Source: Flavobacterium stagni (GTDB taxonomy: Bacteria > Bacteroidota > Bacteroidia > Flavobacteriales > Flavobacteriaceae). From it: a stretch of DNA of 64,000 nt. The notes under the pieces are model-generated. The model was not told the origin of the DNA. It saw nothing but the letters and a program-made list of their open reading frames with translations, and made no database searches. The DNA is taken from the NCBI RefSeq assembly GCF_004122105.1, contig NZ_SBKN01000001.1, forward strand, positions 744,001 to 808,000, given 5' to 3'. Positions 26,462 to 34,448 of the stretch are shown here, in pieces (the first letter of the stretch is position 1; each line of letters starts with the position of its first letter). Position numbers and translations under genes: made by a program.

Positions 26462-26496
26462 AAGGCGTGAATAAAAAATGTGTGTTTTTGTTAGGC

Positions 26497-28128
26497 TTAT
26501 AAATTATCGATGATTTTGTCTTTGGGATAGCGCACTTTATAACTGATCCGTATTTTTTTGGATTCGTTGGGTGCCAATTTGAGATCCCATGTCATGAAAC
26601 CTGTTTCTGGATTGACGGATGCTTTGCCGTCTTCCAACAATTCGATCGTAATATCTTTATCCGAACTCAACGGATATTGATCTTTTAAAGTCAAATTAAT
26701 TTCTTCTTTTTTATTGTTGCGAATGGTAATGTCATACGTAAACGTTTGCTCTTTGTACGAAGACAAAAACTTGGTGCCCGATTTATCGACCACTTTCTCG
26801 CGTTTGATAGAAATCTTTTTGTCGCGTCCCATGCTCAAACTCAAAGTGTCTCCCGTTTGCTCAGGATTGATGAAGGTTTTGCCCACATTCATTTCTTCAA
26901 ATACAATATTGGCTTCGCCTGGTAACAAATTGTATTGGCCGTAGTTGTCAATTTTAGCCAACAAATACGCTTCTTTCTCCAATCGTGGCGCACTGTAGAA
27001 TTTGTAAGTGGCCGGAATCTGGATTTCTTTCAACGACACACTGTGCATTTTTCCATTGGACAACACATCATACGGTATGTCAATGTCGAAGTTCACGTTC
27101 AGTTGGGATTCGGAGATTTGGGTGTAGTCGTCGATACCATTGTCAAATTCACCGTCAGTGTCTGTTGTATCAGTGTATTTATAATCTTTTTTTACAGCGT
27201 CATTTAAAGTATAAGCATTTAATGTGGTTCTATAACCTTGTACAACAACTTCTTCAAGTCTATTGGTTTGATACCTCAAAAACCACGCTTGTTGCAACGG
27301 TGCTTCGTTACTTTGGTTGGGGTTGCCGCTGGACAAACTCATTTTGATTTTTTTCCAATCAATACCGGTCGTTTGCCAAACTTGGGCTTTGTACAGCAAT
27401 TGAATCGGGTCTTTAATGCTGTTGGCACGTAAGTCATACATGGGTTTCCACCCCGCATTGTTGGTGATGTATGAAAAATTCAAGGTGACATTCCCCGCGA
27501 CTTCGTTTAAGACTTGCAGTACCAATTTCCCCTTCGACATTTTTTCTTCCTTGGCGGTATTCAACTGCAAACGTGCATTTAAGTTGGCCAAAGTTTTGTT
27601 CCACTTGGTTTCTTTTTCTTTGAACGCTTCAATTTGGTTGTCGAGTTCGATGCGTTTCGCTTTATAATACTCCACCATTTTTATCAATTCGGCGGTATTC
27701 AAACCCGAATTGGCGCCACCCACTTGTTGGTTGGTGTCTAACAAGCCAATGGTTTGTTGGTACGAATAAATTTGAATCTGTACTTTTTTGATTTCCTTTT
27801 TAACGATTTCAATACTATCGCGCACCTTTTTAATAGCGGGATTGCTTTCGTCAATTTCGTATTCGGAGATGTAATTTTTAGTAAACTGCACCGACATTAC
27901 GGTTACCGATTTCGGAGCTTTGATTTGCAACGTACTCTCGTTGATGTAATCGGCTACATTTTTAATTACGATTTCGCTATTTCCAACGGGCAAATTCAAT
28001 TGGGCCGAATGTTGGAGTTCTGCACCGCTAAAGTAAACCGTGGCGCCTTGAGTTTTGGCTGTCGTAAACAAGGGTTTTTGGGCCAAGATACTCACAGGAA
28101 GGAGCAGCAGCCAAAGGATATTTTTCAT
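26497..28128 (-). CDS. DUF4139 (MuiA-like) secreted protein, paralogue 1
   Basis: 543 residues from ATG 28128, the start of the signal peptide MKNILWLLLLPVSILAQ; upstream in-frame codons are not credible. An N-terminal domain (~20-90, TVYFSGAELQH), a helical coiled segment (~95-195) and a C-terminal DUF4139 beta domain (~205-543, e.g. YITNNAGWKPMYDLRA, WQTTGIDWKKIKMSLSSG). The family is annotated as mucoidy inhibitor MuiA-like; its real function is unclear. Between the two halves of DUF4139, at residues 291-302, it has LEEVVVQGYRTT, which matches the linker that precedes TonB-receptor plugs, followed by an acidic low-complexity stretch. A close paralogue lies 61 bp upstream. Confidence 0.83.
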   Translation of the reverse strand: MKNILWLLLLPVSILAQKPLFTTAKTQGATVYFSGAELQHSAQLNLPVGNSEIVIKNVADYINESTLQIKAPKSVTVMSVQFTKNYISEYEIDESNPAIKKVRDSIEIVKKEIKKVQIQIYSYQQTIGLLDTNQQVGGANSGLNTAELIKMVEYYKAKRIELDNQIEAFKEKETKWNKTLANLNARLQLNTAKEEKMSKGKLVLQVLNEVAGNVTLNFSYITNNAGWKPMYDLRANSIKDPIQLLYKAQVWQTTGIDWKKIKMSLSSGNPNQSNEAPLQQAWFLRYQTNRLEEVVVQGYRTTLNAYTLNDAVKKDYKYTDTTDTDGEFDNGIDDYTQISESQLNVNFDIDIPYDVLSNGKMHSVSLKEIQIPATYKFYSAPRLEKEAYLLAKIDNYGQYNLLPGEANIVFEEMNVGKTFINPEQTGDTLSLSMGRDKKISIKREKVVDKSGTKFLSSYKEQTFTYDITIRNNKKEEINLTLKDQYPLSSDKDITIELLEDGKASVNPETGFMTWDLKLAPNESKKIRISYKVRYPKDKIIDNL

Positions 28129-28189
28129 GTTTGGTTTTCTGTTGGTTAAGGATATTAACGTCGGTTTCATGATTTCTATTGTTTTGAAA

Positions 28190-30016
28190 TTATAATTTTC
28201 CAATCGATTTGTTTTTATCGGAACGAACGGTATAGCTCAACCGCACCTTTTTGGTTTCGTTGGGTTGCAATGCGATTTTCCACCGTAAAAAGCCTTTATC
28301 CGTGTTCACTAAAGCTTTTCCGTCGTTGGTGAGTTCGATGGAAATACTTGAATCATTACTCAACGGATATTGGTCGCGAAGGTCAACCGTAACCGCTTCT
28401 TTTTTATTATTTCGAAGGGTGATTTCATACGTAAATTGCTGTTCTTTTTGAGACGACAAGAACTTAGTCGCTGATTTTGCTTTCACTTTTTCTCTGAGAA
28501 CAGTGATTTTTTTGTCCCGACCCAAACAGACACGCAAAGTATCTTGGATTTCATTCGGATTGAGTTGGGTAGTGCCTACAACAGTTTCGTCAAAATACAA
28601 TTGGGCGGTTCCTGGCAGCAGATTATATTTTCCAAAATCGGTGATTTCCGCCATTAAAAACACATCCTTGTTCATTTTTGGTACGGTATAAAATTGGTAG
28701 TTGGCCGGAATCTCAAGATTTTTAATTTCGATACCGTGTTTTTTCCCATTGGATAAAATAGCATATGGCAAATCAATGTCAAACGAAACGTTGAGTTCCC
28801 GTTCTACTACTTCGGTATAATCGGAAACGTTTTGTTTGGTCGTAATTAAAATGACCCCGTTACTGGCGCGACTTCCGTAAATGGAAACTGCACTCGCATC
28901 TTTTAACACTTCCACACTTTTTACAGCTTGAGGCGGAAGATTTCTAAAATCATCTGAACTGGCTGGCTTACCGTCAATAATGTATAAAGGTTCGGCATTG
29001 GCATTTAAAGAAGAATATCCCCGAATCATAACTGCACTTTTTGCGCCAGGATTCCCTGTTGCTGCAGTAATATTGACACCAGCCAGTTGACCTTGCAATG
29101 CATTCAAAACAGGAGCATTTTGCTGTATAGCCACTTTTTCTTTCCGTCCATACGGATTGCGGTAAACCAACGTCCACGCTTGTTGTAACGGCGCTTCGTG
29201 TTGAGTGGCCGGATTTCCGTTGGAGAGCGTGAGTTTGATAGAATTCCAATCGATGCCAGTGGTTTGCCACAACTGACTTTTCATCACCAATGCTAAAGGT
29301 TGGGTTAGGGATGTCGCTTTAAGGTCGTAGGTAGGTTCCCAGCCCGCCAAGGTTGTTGTGTAGGTTATTTGAATCGGATGTGTTCCCGCTTGTGCAGTAC
29401 TGAGATACAACACCAATTGCCCTTTGGATTTAACGGATGAATTGGGTTGGGGTGTTAATTGTTGGTTCCAAAAATCCAGCTGCTTTTGGTACTTGACTTG
29501 CTTTTCACCCAACACAAAAGCTTCCCAGGAAAGTTCGTAGAGTTTGGATTGAAAATAGAGTGAATAATTCGCCAATTCTTGAGTCACAATCCCCGTATTA
29601 TTGCCACTCAGCTTGGTGTTAGCATTCAACAAGGCAATTGTTTTTTCTACAGCTCCTTTTTGGATGATAATGGATTGGAGTTTGGATTGAAAAAAGCGAA
29701 TGCTGTCGTGGACTTTGGCGAGTTCGGGACGTTCGTATTCAGGATCAAATTCGGTAGCGTAGTGTTGCGTGAATTGGGTGGCCAAAACGGTAACCGACTT
29801 TGGTGTGCTAATGCGCAGTGATGATTCATCCAATGCATTGGCGATATTAGAAATCACTAATTCTGAAGTTCCTTCAGGCAAAGTAACGCGGGTTGTATGT
29901 CGGAGTTCGGCACCGGAGAAATACACGGTTGCCGATTGGAGTTCGGCTTGTGCAAAAACAGGCTTTTGGGCCCATATTGTGCACGAAAATAATATGAGGA
30001 AAAGAAAGGCTTTCAT
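28190..30016 (-). CDS. DUF4139 (MuiA-like) protein with inserted TonB-receptor plug-like domain, paralogue 2
   Basis: 608 residues from ATG 30016 (signal peptide MKAFLFLILFSCTIWAQ). It shares the N-terminal domain (ATVYFSGAELRH), the helical segment and the DUF4139 domain (WQTTGIDWNSIKLTLSNG) with the next gene. Residues ~300-394 (DNA 28835-29119) are different: they contain AVMIRGYSSLNANAEPLYIIDGKP and then VEVLKDASAVSIYGSRASNG followed by VILITTK, the plug-domain signature of SusC/RagA-type TonB-dependent receptors. No beta-barrel follows, so it is not a receptor. It probably stays in the periplasm or outer membrane. What the plug does here is unknown. Confidence 0.85.
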   Translation of the reverse strand: MKAFLFLILFSCTIWAQKPVFAQAELQSATVYFSGAELRHTTRVTLPEGTSELVISNIANALDESSLRISTPKSVTVLATQFTQHYATEFDPEYERPELAKVHDSIRFFQSKLQSIIIQKGAVEKTIALLNANTKLSGNNTGIVTQELANYSLYFQSKLYELSWEAFVLGEKQVKYQKQLDFWNQQLTPQPNSSVKSKGQLVLYLSTAQAGTHPIQITYTTTLAGWEPTYDLKATSLTQPLALVMKSQLWQTTGIDWNSIKLTLSNGNPATQHEAPLQQAWTLVYRNPYGRKEKVAIQQNAPVLNALQGQLAGVNITAATGNPGAKSAVMIRGYSSLNANAEPLYIIDGKPASSDDFRNLPPQAVKSVEVLKDASAVSIYGSRASNGVILITTKQNVSDYTEVVERELNVSFDIDLPYAILSNGKKHGIEIKNLEIPANYQFYTVPKMNKDVFLMAEITDFGKYNLLPGTAQLYFDETVVGTTQLNPNEIQDTLRVCLGRDKKITVLREKVKAKSATKFLSSQKEQQFTYEITLRNNKKEAVTVDLRDQYPLSNDSSISIELTNDGKALVNTDKGFLRWKIALQPNETKKVRLSYTVRSDKNKSIGKL

Positions 30017-30021
30017 GGTTA

Positions 30022-30549
30022 TTATTTCAATTGGAAGTAGTATTCGGTTTTGTGGTACCAACTCGATTGATTGCCGTTCGGATAACTGTGTACATAGCGC
30101 AAACAGATGCGATTATCGCGTAAGGAAAAGACCACCCATTTCCCATTATACGGCGCGCCACGTGCTTCCGAAAGTAAGTTGACCATGAGTGGGTCACCGC
30201 TGTAGAGCAAGGTGTCTTGGCGGTAGAATTTCACAAAATCCAATAGCATAGTGCCCGAAATTATATTTCCAGGATTACCCACGGCGAGTTCCGAAATGTC
30301 ATAGCGTTGATTCGGCCTATTTTCGTGCCAACCCGATTGGTAGCGGTAGAGCAGTTCCCACTGACTTTCGGGCGTGATTTTTTGATCACTCTCTTTTTTG
30401 GGATTGGAATTCCAAACGGTTAGCGTGGCTAAATCCCGTTTGATAATTTCAGGATCGGTGATTCGGGTCAAATATTTATCCAAAGGAGTATCGCTTTGGG
30501 TGAAGCTCCAAAGGAAAAGACACAAGAGAAGGAAGAGTAGTTTTTTCAT
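30022..30549 (-). CDS. Unrecognised secreted protein (175 aa)
   Basis: I do not recognise a family. Start ATG 30549 gives a signal peptide (MKKLLFLLLCLFLWSFTQS). The mature part is about 155 residues with many aromatic residues and a compact, probably beta-rich C-terminus (WVVFSLRDNRICLRYVHSYP, ending YYFQLK). The single Cys in the mature chain rules out internal disulfides. It ends 5 bp before the DUF4139 paralogue with the plug-like insert, so the two are very likely co-transcribed and may act together. Confidence 0.7.
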   Translation of the reverse strand: MKKLLFLLLCLFLWSFTQSDTPLDKYLTRITDPEIIKRDLATLTVWNSNPKKESDQKITPESQWELLYRYQSGWHENRPNQRYDISELAVGNPGNIISGTMLLDFVKFYRQDTLLYSGDPLMVNLLSEARGAPYNGKWVVFSLRDNRICLRYVHSYPNGNQSSWYHKTEYYFQLK

Positions 30550-30603
30550 ACAAAGGCTTTTCAAATAAGAGGAGCTATTGTATGAAAAGGTTGGAAAGGA
30601 AGT

Positions 30604-31062
30604 TTATTTTTCCTTTTCTAAGGAAACACCAAGTGCAATGATATTGGGGAAATACGGAAATTCAAAGGTGTTTTCGAAAGTAAAGGTGTAGGTTCCGGGT
30701 TCGAAATGTTTTTGGGTAAAAAGCGACTGTTTCACATCACAAACATCGCCGGTACAATCACCCACTTCTTCTCCTTTGTCATTTTTAATATTAAAATCGA
30801 CCGATTGGTTTTCTAAAACTTCATTTTTTGCAATGGAGAAATGTAAAGGGAGTTTTGGAAATTGCGACCCGTATACAAAACTACCGTTCAGGAATCCGTT
30901 GTAGTTGCCCGCTTCTTTCACCGTAAGGGAAAACGTCTTTTTATCTGATTTTAACCACTGATGATTTTCTGGAAAATCATACGATTCGCGAATCACAGTT
31001 TCATTTTGACAAGCTTGTAATAGTAATGCAAGCAATACGAAGGGTAAAAATTTGATGTTCAT
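30604..31062 (-). CDS. Small lipoprotein, distantly GldH-like
   Basis: 152 residues. Lipoprotein signal with LLALLLQAC (Cys18). The mature domain looks like a single beta-sandwich: an opening ESYDFPENHQWLKSDKKTF, a hydrophobic strand pair, two close Cys in DCTGDVCDV that could form a disulfide, and a closing strand rich in Phe. The opening and the length resemble the gliding-motility lipoprotein GldH, but the match is weak and gldH normally lies beside a bifunctional penicillin-binding protein. Here it follows an AsmA/GT51 gene by 51 bp. I treat the GldH link as a hypothesis. Confidence 0.6.
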   Translation of the reverse strand: MNIKFLPFVLLALLLQACQNETVIRESYDFPENHQWLKSDKKTFSLTVKEAGNYNGFLNGSFVYGSQFPKLPLHFSIAKNEVLENQSVDFNIKNDKGEEVGDCTGDVCDVKQSLFTQKHFEPGTYTFTFENTFEFPYFPNIIALGVSLEKEK

Positions 31063-31113
31063 GGTCGGTATTTTTTTAGCTAACGTTAAAAAGCTAAATT
31101 TTCGTATACCTTT

Positions 31114-33078
31114 TTAAAATTCAGGGAATTCTATTCCTAAACTATCTATTGAAATCGAGTCCGTTGCATTCCCCTTAATGCGATATTGGGCCGGACCCGT
31201 TAGATGCAAGGGTTGATGAAATCCGAGGGTGTCTTCAGCGGTAATTAATTGGCGGCGCAGCATCAATTTGGCTAAAAAATCTTGTTGTTGAACGGCAAAT
31301 TTCTTTTGTTCCCGATTCGAATCAAAACGGTACATGAAGCCTTTGGGTTTTGGTACAATAGTCGCTAAATACAAACATTCTTTTAGCGTGAGATCAGAAG
31401 GTCTTTTTTGGAAATAATATTGAGCAGCTTCCCCAATTCCGTATACATTAGGGCCCCATTCAATGATGTTGAAGTAAACTTCAAGCATGCGCTCTTTGGT
31501 AGCGATGCGTTGGTTTTCTAAAATATACACCAACAGTATTTCTTCCAATTTTCGCGAAAGCGTTTTTTCTCGGGTAAGAAAAACATTTTTCACTAATTGC
31601 ATACTAATCGTACTGGCGCCACGGGCAAATTTTTTGGTGCGAATGTTTTTGGCAATGGATTGTTTAAATGCTTCCGTGATGAATCCGCGGTGGTGCATAA
31701 ACGAAGGGTCTTCGCTGGTCAATACGCATTTTTGCAAGTAGGGCGAAATTTCAGAAAGCGGTGTATACATTGGATTGTCGATACTCACCAAAATGGGACG
31801 CTGAGGCACACCTCGCTCCATAGCACGGTAGACAAATTCGGTGTTGATTTTACTGAGATCAGCAGCGCCATAAAGCACGATTTTTAACCCTTCCGGTTGC
31901 AGTTTGTTTTCAAAAACAACTTCATTGGGTTTTTGGTCATTGTATTTAAAATCCAACGAATAACTAAAACTCCCCATGGTTTTCATCCCTTCAAAATGGG
32001 AAAACAATCCTTTGGGTAAGGCATCGATAAAGTCTTGGGCTTTCGTTTTTGGGATGTGAAGTTGGAGTGCATAGGTTTTACCCTCTTCTTTTTCATAGAA
32101 AAGATACGGACGGCATTTCAACTTGCCTAAAGTGAGAAGCGAACTTGAATCCAAGGCAATGCTGCGTTCGCCAATAATCCAATGAAAATCCATCCGGGCA
32201 TTGGCGACTTCCACGTCTTTTGAGGCAATTTTCGGATGGTTAAGCACCAATTGTTGAATGGAAGCAAAACCGTCAGTATGAAAATCACCGCTGTCCATTC
32301 CCATATTATCCAAATGAAAGCGCGCGGATTGAAAGGCGGTTTTCAAATGAAATTTATGTTGTAAATAGGGTAAAACTAACGTGTCGTTCTTTTGATTTTT
32401 AAAAATCAAATCGGCTTTACGATTCCGTGGATCGGCAAATCCAGAAAGTTGCCATTGTTGATGAATTTCGCCTTCGGTAAGTTGGATTGCGGTTTTTAAT
32501 TGTTCGTTGTGCAAAGCCAATTGGGTAAAATCCAAATGCACTTTATGTCCTTTGTCATTGATTTTAAGGGCAAAACCTGTAATCTCCATTTGGGTCGGAA
32601 TCAGGTTTAAGAATCGGGACGACAGACGGTTGGCCAATTCAGCATAATCCAAAGTCGTCGTTGTATTTTGTTTTTCTTTTTTGCGAAGAAAGGCATCAAA
32701 ATTAGATCCGTTTTTGGTTTTTACCAATTGAATATAACCCCGATTGATTTCCAAATCGGTGATTTGTAGCGTACCTGTGAGTAATTTCCAAAGATTAAAA
32801 CCGGTACGTAGGTGTCCGACATAAACCAAAGTATCGGCATGATGCGGCGTAAGGCTGATGCCTTCGATTTCAATATGGTTTAAGCCTTCAAAATGCGGGT
32901 TTTTCACGACCAATTCGCATTGGTAGTCGGATTGCATTTTAACAGCCGCTTTGGCGATAATTTGTTCCAAAATGGCATTGCGGAAGGCAAAACCCAAAAC
33001 AATTGCCAGCACTAGTATTCCAAGAATACTGAAGCCAAGGGTCCTTATTTTTTTACGTGAAAAGTTTAATCGTTTCAT
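31114..33078 (-). CDS. AsmA-like protein with C-terminal GT51 peptidoglycan glycosyltransferase domain
   Basis: 654 residues. One N-terminal membrane helix (~13-33), then ~350 residues resembling AsmA/DUF748-type proteins: LEINRGYIQLVKTKNG and repeated amphipathic strands. Residues ~435-590 are a glycosyltransferase family 51 domain: catalytic Glu456 in LTSEDPSFMHHRGF, GASTISMQLVKNVFLT, RKLEEILLVYILE and YFNIIEWGPNVYGIG, closest to monofunctional MtgA. No transpeptidase domain is present. GT51 enzymes polymerise lipid II into glycan strands. AsmA-like proteins are linked with lipid movement across the envelope. The two in one chain is unusual. It overlaps radA by 4 bp. Confidence 0.85.
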   Translation of the reverse strand: MKRLNFSRKKIRTLGFSILGILVLAIVLGFAFRNAILEQIIAKAAVKMQSDYQCELVVKNPHFEGLNHIEIEGISLTPHHADTLVYVGHLRTGFNLWKLLTGTLQITDLEINRGYIQLVKTKNGSNFDAFLRKKEKQNTTTTLDYAELANRLSSRFLNLIPTQMEITGFALKINDKGHKVHLDFTQLALHNEQLKTAIQLTEGEIHQQWQLSGFADPRNRKADLIFKNQKNDTLVLPYLQHKFHLKTAFQSARFHLDNMGMDSGDFHTDGFASIQQLVLNHPKIASKDVEVANARMDFHWIIGERSIALDSSSLLTLGKLKCRPYLFYEKEEGKTYALQLHIPKTKAQDFIDALPKGLFSHFEGMKTMGSFSYSLDFKYNDQKPNEVVFENKLQPEGLKIVLYGAADLSKINTEFVYRAMERGVPQRPILVSIDNPMYTPLSEISPYLQKCVLTSEDPSFMHHRGFITEAFKQSIAKNIRTKKFARGASTISMQLVKNVFLTREKTLSRKLEEILLVYILENQRIATKERMLEVYFNIIEWGPNVYGIGEAAQYYFQKRPSDLTLKECLYLATIVPKPKGFMYRFDSNREQKKFAVQQQDFLAKLMLRRQLITAEDTLGFHQPLHLTGPAQYRIKGNATDSISIDSLGIEFPEF

Positions 33079-34433
33079 CCAAATAATTCACTGACTACTT
33101 CTTCGATTTTGGAGACTAGTACGATACGGATTTTGGCATTGGGCACCGTAATTTTATTGTATTTCGAAACAAAAATGGTGGTAAAACCCAGTTTTTCGGC
33201 TTCTTGAATCCGTTGTTCAATGCGGTTCACAGGCCGAATTTCTCCGGAGAGTCCGACTTCCCCAGCGAAACAAACGTCTTTGCCTACAGCGATGTCTTCA
33301 TTGGATGAGAGAATGGCGCCAATAACTGCCAAGTCAATAGCGGGATCATCGACAGAAATTCCACCGGTGACATTTAAGAAAACGTCTTTGGTTCCTAAAC
33401 GGAAGCCCGCACGTTTTTCCAAAACTGCCAAAATCATGTTTAAGCGTTTGGCATTATAACCCGTAGTGCTGCGTTGCGGCGTACCGTAAACGGCTGTGGA
33501 CACCAAGGCTTGAATTTCGATCATTAACGGTCGCATCCCTTCCAAGGTAGAGGCAATGGCGGTACCTGATAGTTCTTCTTCGCGGTGTGAAATCAAAATT
33601 TCCGATGGATTGGACACTTCGCGTAAACCCGAACCTTGCATTTCGTAAATTCCGAGTTCGGCGGTCGAACCAAAGCGGTTTTTTAGGGCACGCAAAATGC
33701 GGTACACATGATTACGGTCACCTTCAAACTGCAAAACCGTATCCACCATATGTTCGAGAATCTTGGGTCCGGCAATGTTTCCATCTTTGGTGATATGGCC
33801 AATTAGGATAACAGGAACGTTGGTTTCTTTGGCAAATTTGATCAATTCGGCGGTACATTCACGAATTTGCGAAATACTTCCGGCGGTGGATTCGATATAA
33901 TCGGTGTGCAGCGTTTGAATCGAATCAATAATCAGGATTTCAGGATCGACTTCCTGAATTTGACGGAAGATATTTTGTGTTTTGGTTTCGGTAAGAATGA
34001 AGCAACTTTCGTTGTTGGGGTTAATGCGTTCGGCACGCATTTTTATTTGTTTCTGACTCTCTTCTCCTGATACATATAAGGTTTTGTAGGGAAGCATGAG
34101 GGAAAGTTGTAATAATAATGTACTTTTCCCGATACCGGGTTCGCCCCCCAATAAGATGACTGAACCGGGAACAATGCCGCCTCCGAGCACGCGATTGAGT
34201 TCGCCATCACCCGTGTTTAATCGGATTTCTTGAGACGAATCGATTTCTTTTATTTTGAGAGGCTTGGGTGCTTTTTTAACTTCGGTGGTCGCTTTCCAAG
34301 CCACTTTTTCTTCTTTCTGAATAATTTCTTCAACAATGGTATTCCATTCTTTGCAGGCATTGCATTGCCCTTGCCATTTGGCGTATTGGGTGCCACAATT
34401 TTGACAGAAGAAGGTTGTTTTTAGTTTTGCCAT
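33075..34433 (-). CDS. radA: DNA repair protein RadA
   Basis: RecA-like branch-migration factor in recombinational repair. 452 residues, normal length. N-terminal C4 zinc finger (CQNCGTQYAKWQGQCNAC), Walker A GGEPGIGKSTLL, Walker B region EILIIDSIQTLHT, the RadA-specific KNRFGSTAELG, and a C-terminal Lon-protease-like domain with GGISVDDPAIDLAV and VGLSGEIRPV. It begins 15 bp after the esterase-like gene and its stop overlaps the AsmA/GT51 gene start, so expression of the two is coupled although their functions differ. Confidence 0.97.
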   Translation of the reverse strand: MAKLKTTFFCQNCGTQYAKWQGQCNACKEWNTIVEEIIQKEEKVAWKATTEVKKAPKPLKIKEIDSSQEIRLNTGDGELNRVLGGGIVPGSVILLGGEPGIGKSTLLLQLSLMLPYKTLYVSGEESQKQIKMRAERINPNNESCFILTETKTQNIFRQIQEVDPEILIIDSIQTLHTDYIESTAGSISQIRECTAELIKFAKETNVPVILIGHITKDGNIAGPKILEHMVDTVLQFEGDRNHVYRILRALKNRFGSTAELGIYEMQGSGLREVSNPSEILISHREEELSGTAIASTLEGMRPLMIEIQALVSTAVYGTPQRSTTGYNAKRLNMILAVLEKRAGFRLGTKDVFLNVTGGISVDDPAIDLAVIGAILSSNEDIAVGKDVCFAGEVGLSGEIRPVNRIEQRIQEAEKLGFTTIFVSKYNKITVPNAKIRIVLVSKIEEVVSELFG

Positions 34434-34448
34434 TAATTTGATTAACGC

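Noticed and set aside
26935-27347. Two overlapping plus-strand frames opposite DUF4139 paralogue 1
   Set aside because: Overlap each other in different frames, no signal peptide or domain; the minus-strand gene is supported by family motifs.
29769-30182. 137-codon plus-strand frame across the junction of two minus-strand genes
   Set aside because: It spans two supported genes antisense and shows no family resemblance.
31072-31105. Hairpin TTTAGC facing GCTAAA between the AsmA/GT51 and GldH-like genes, considered as a terminator
   Set aside because: On the transcribed strand it is followed by an A-run, not a T-run.
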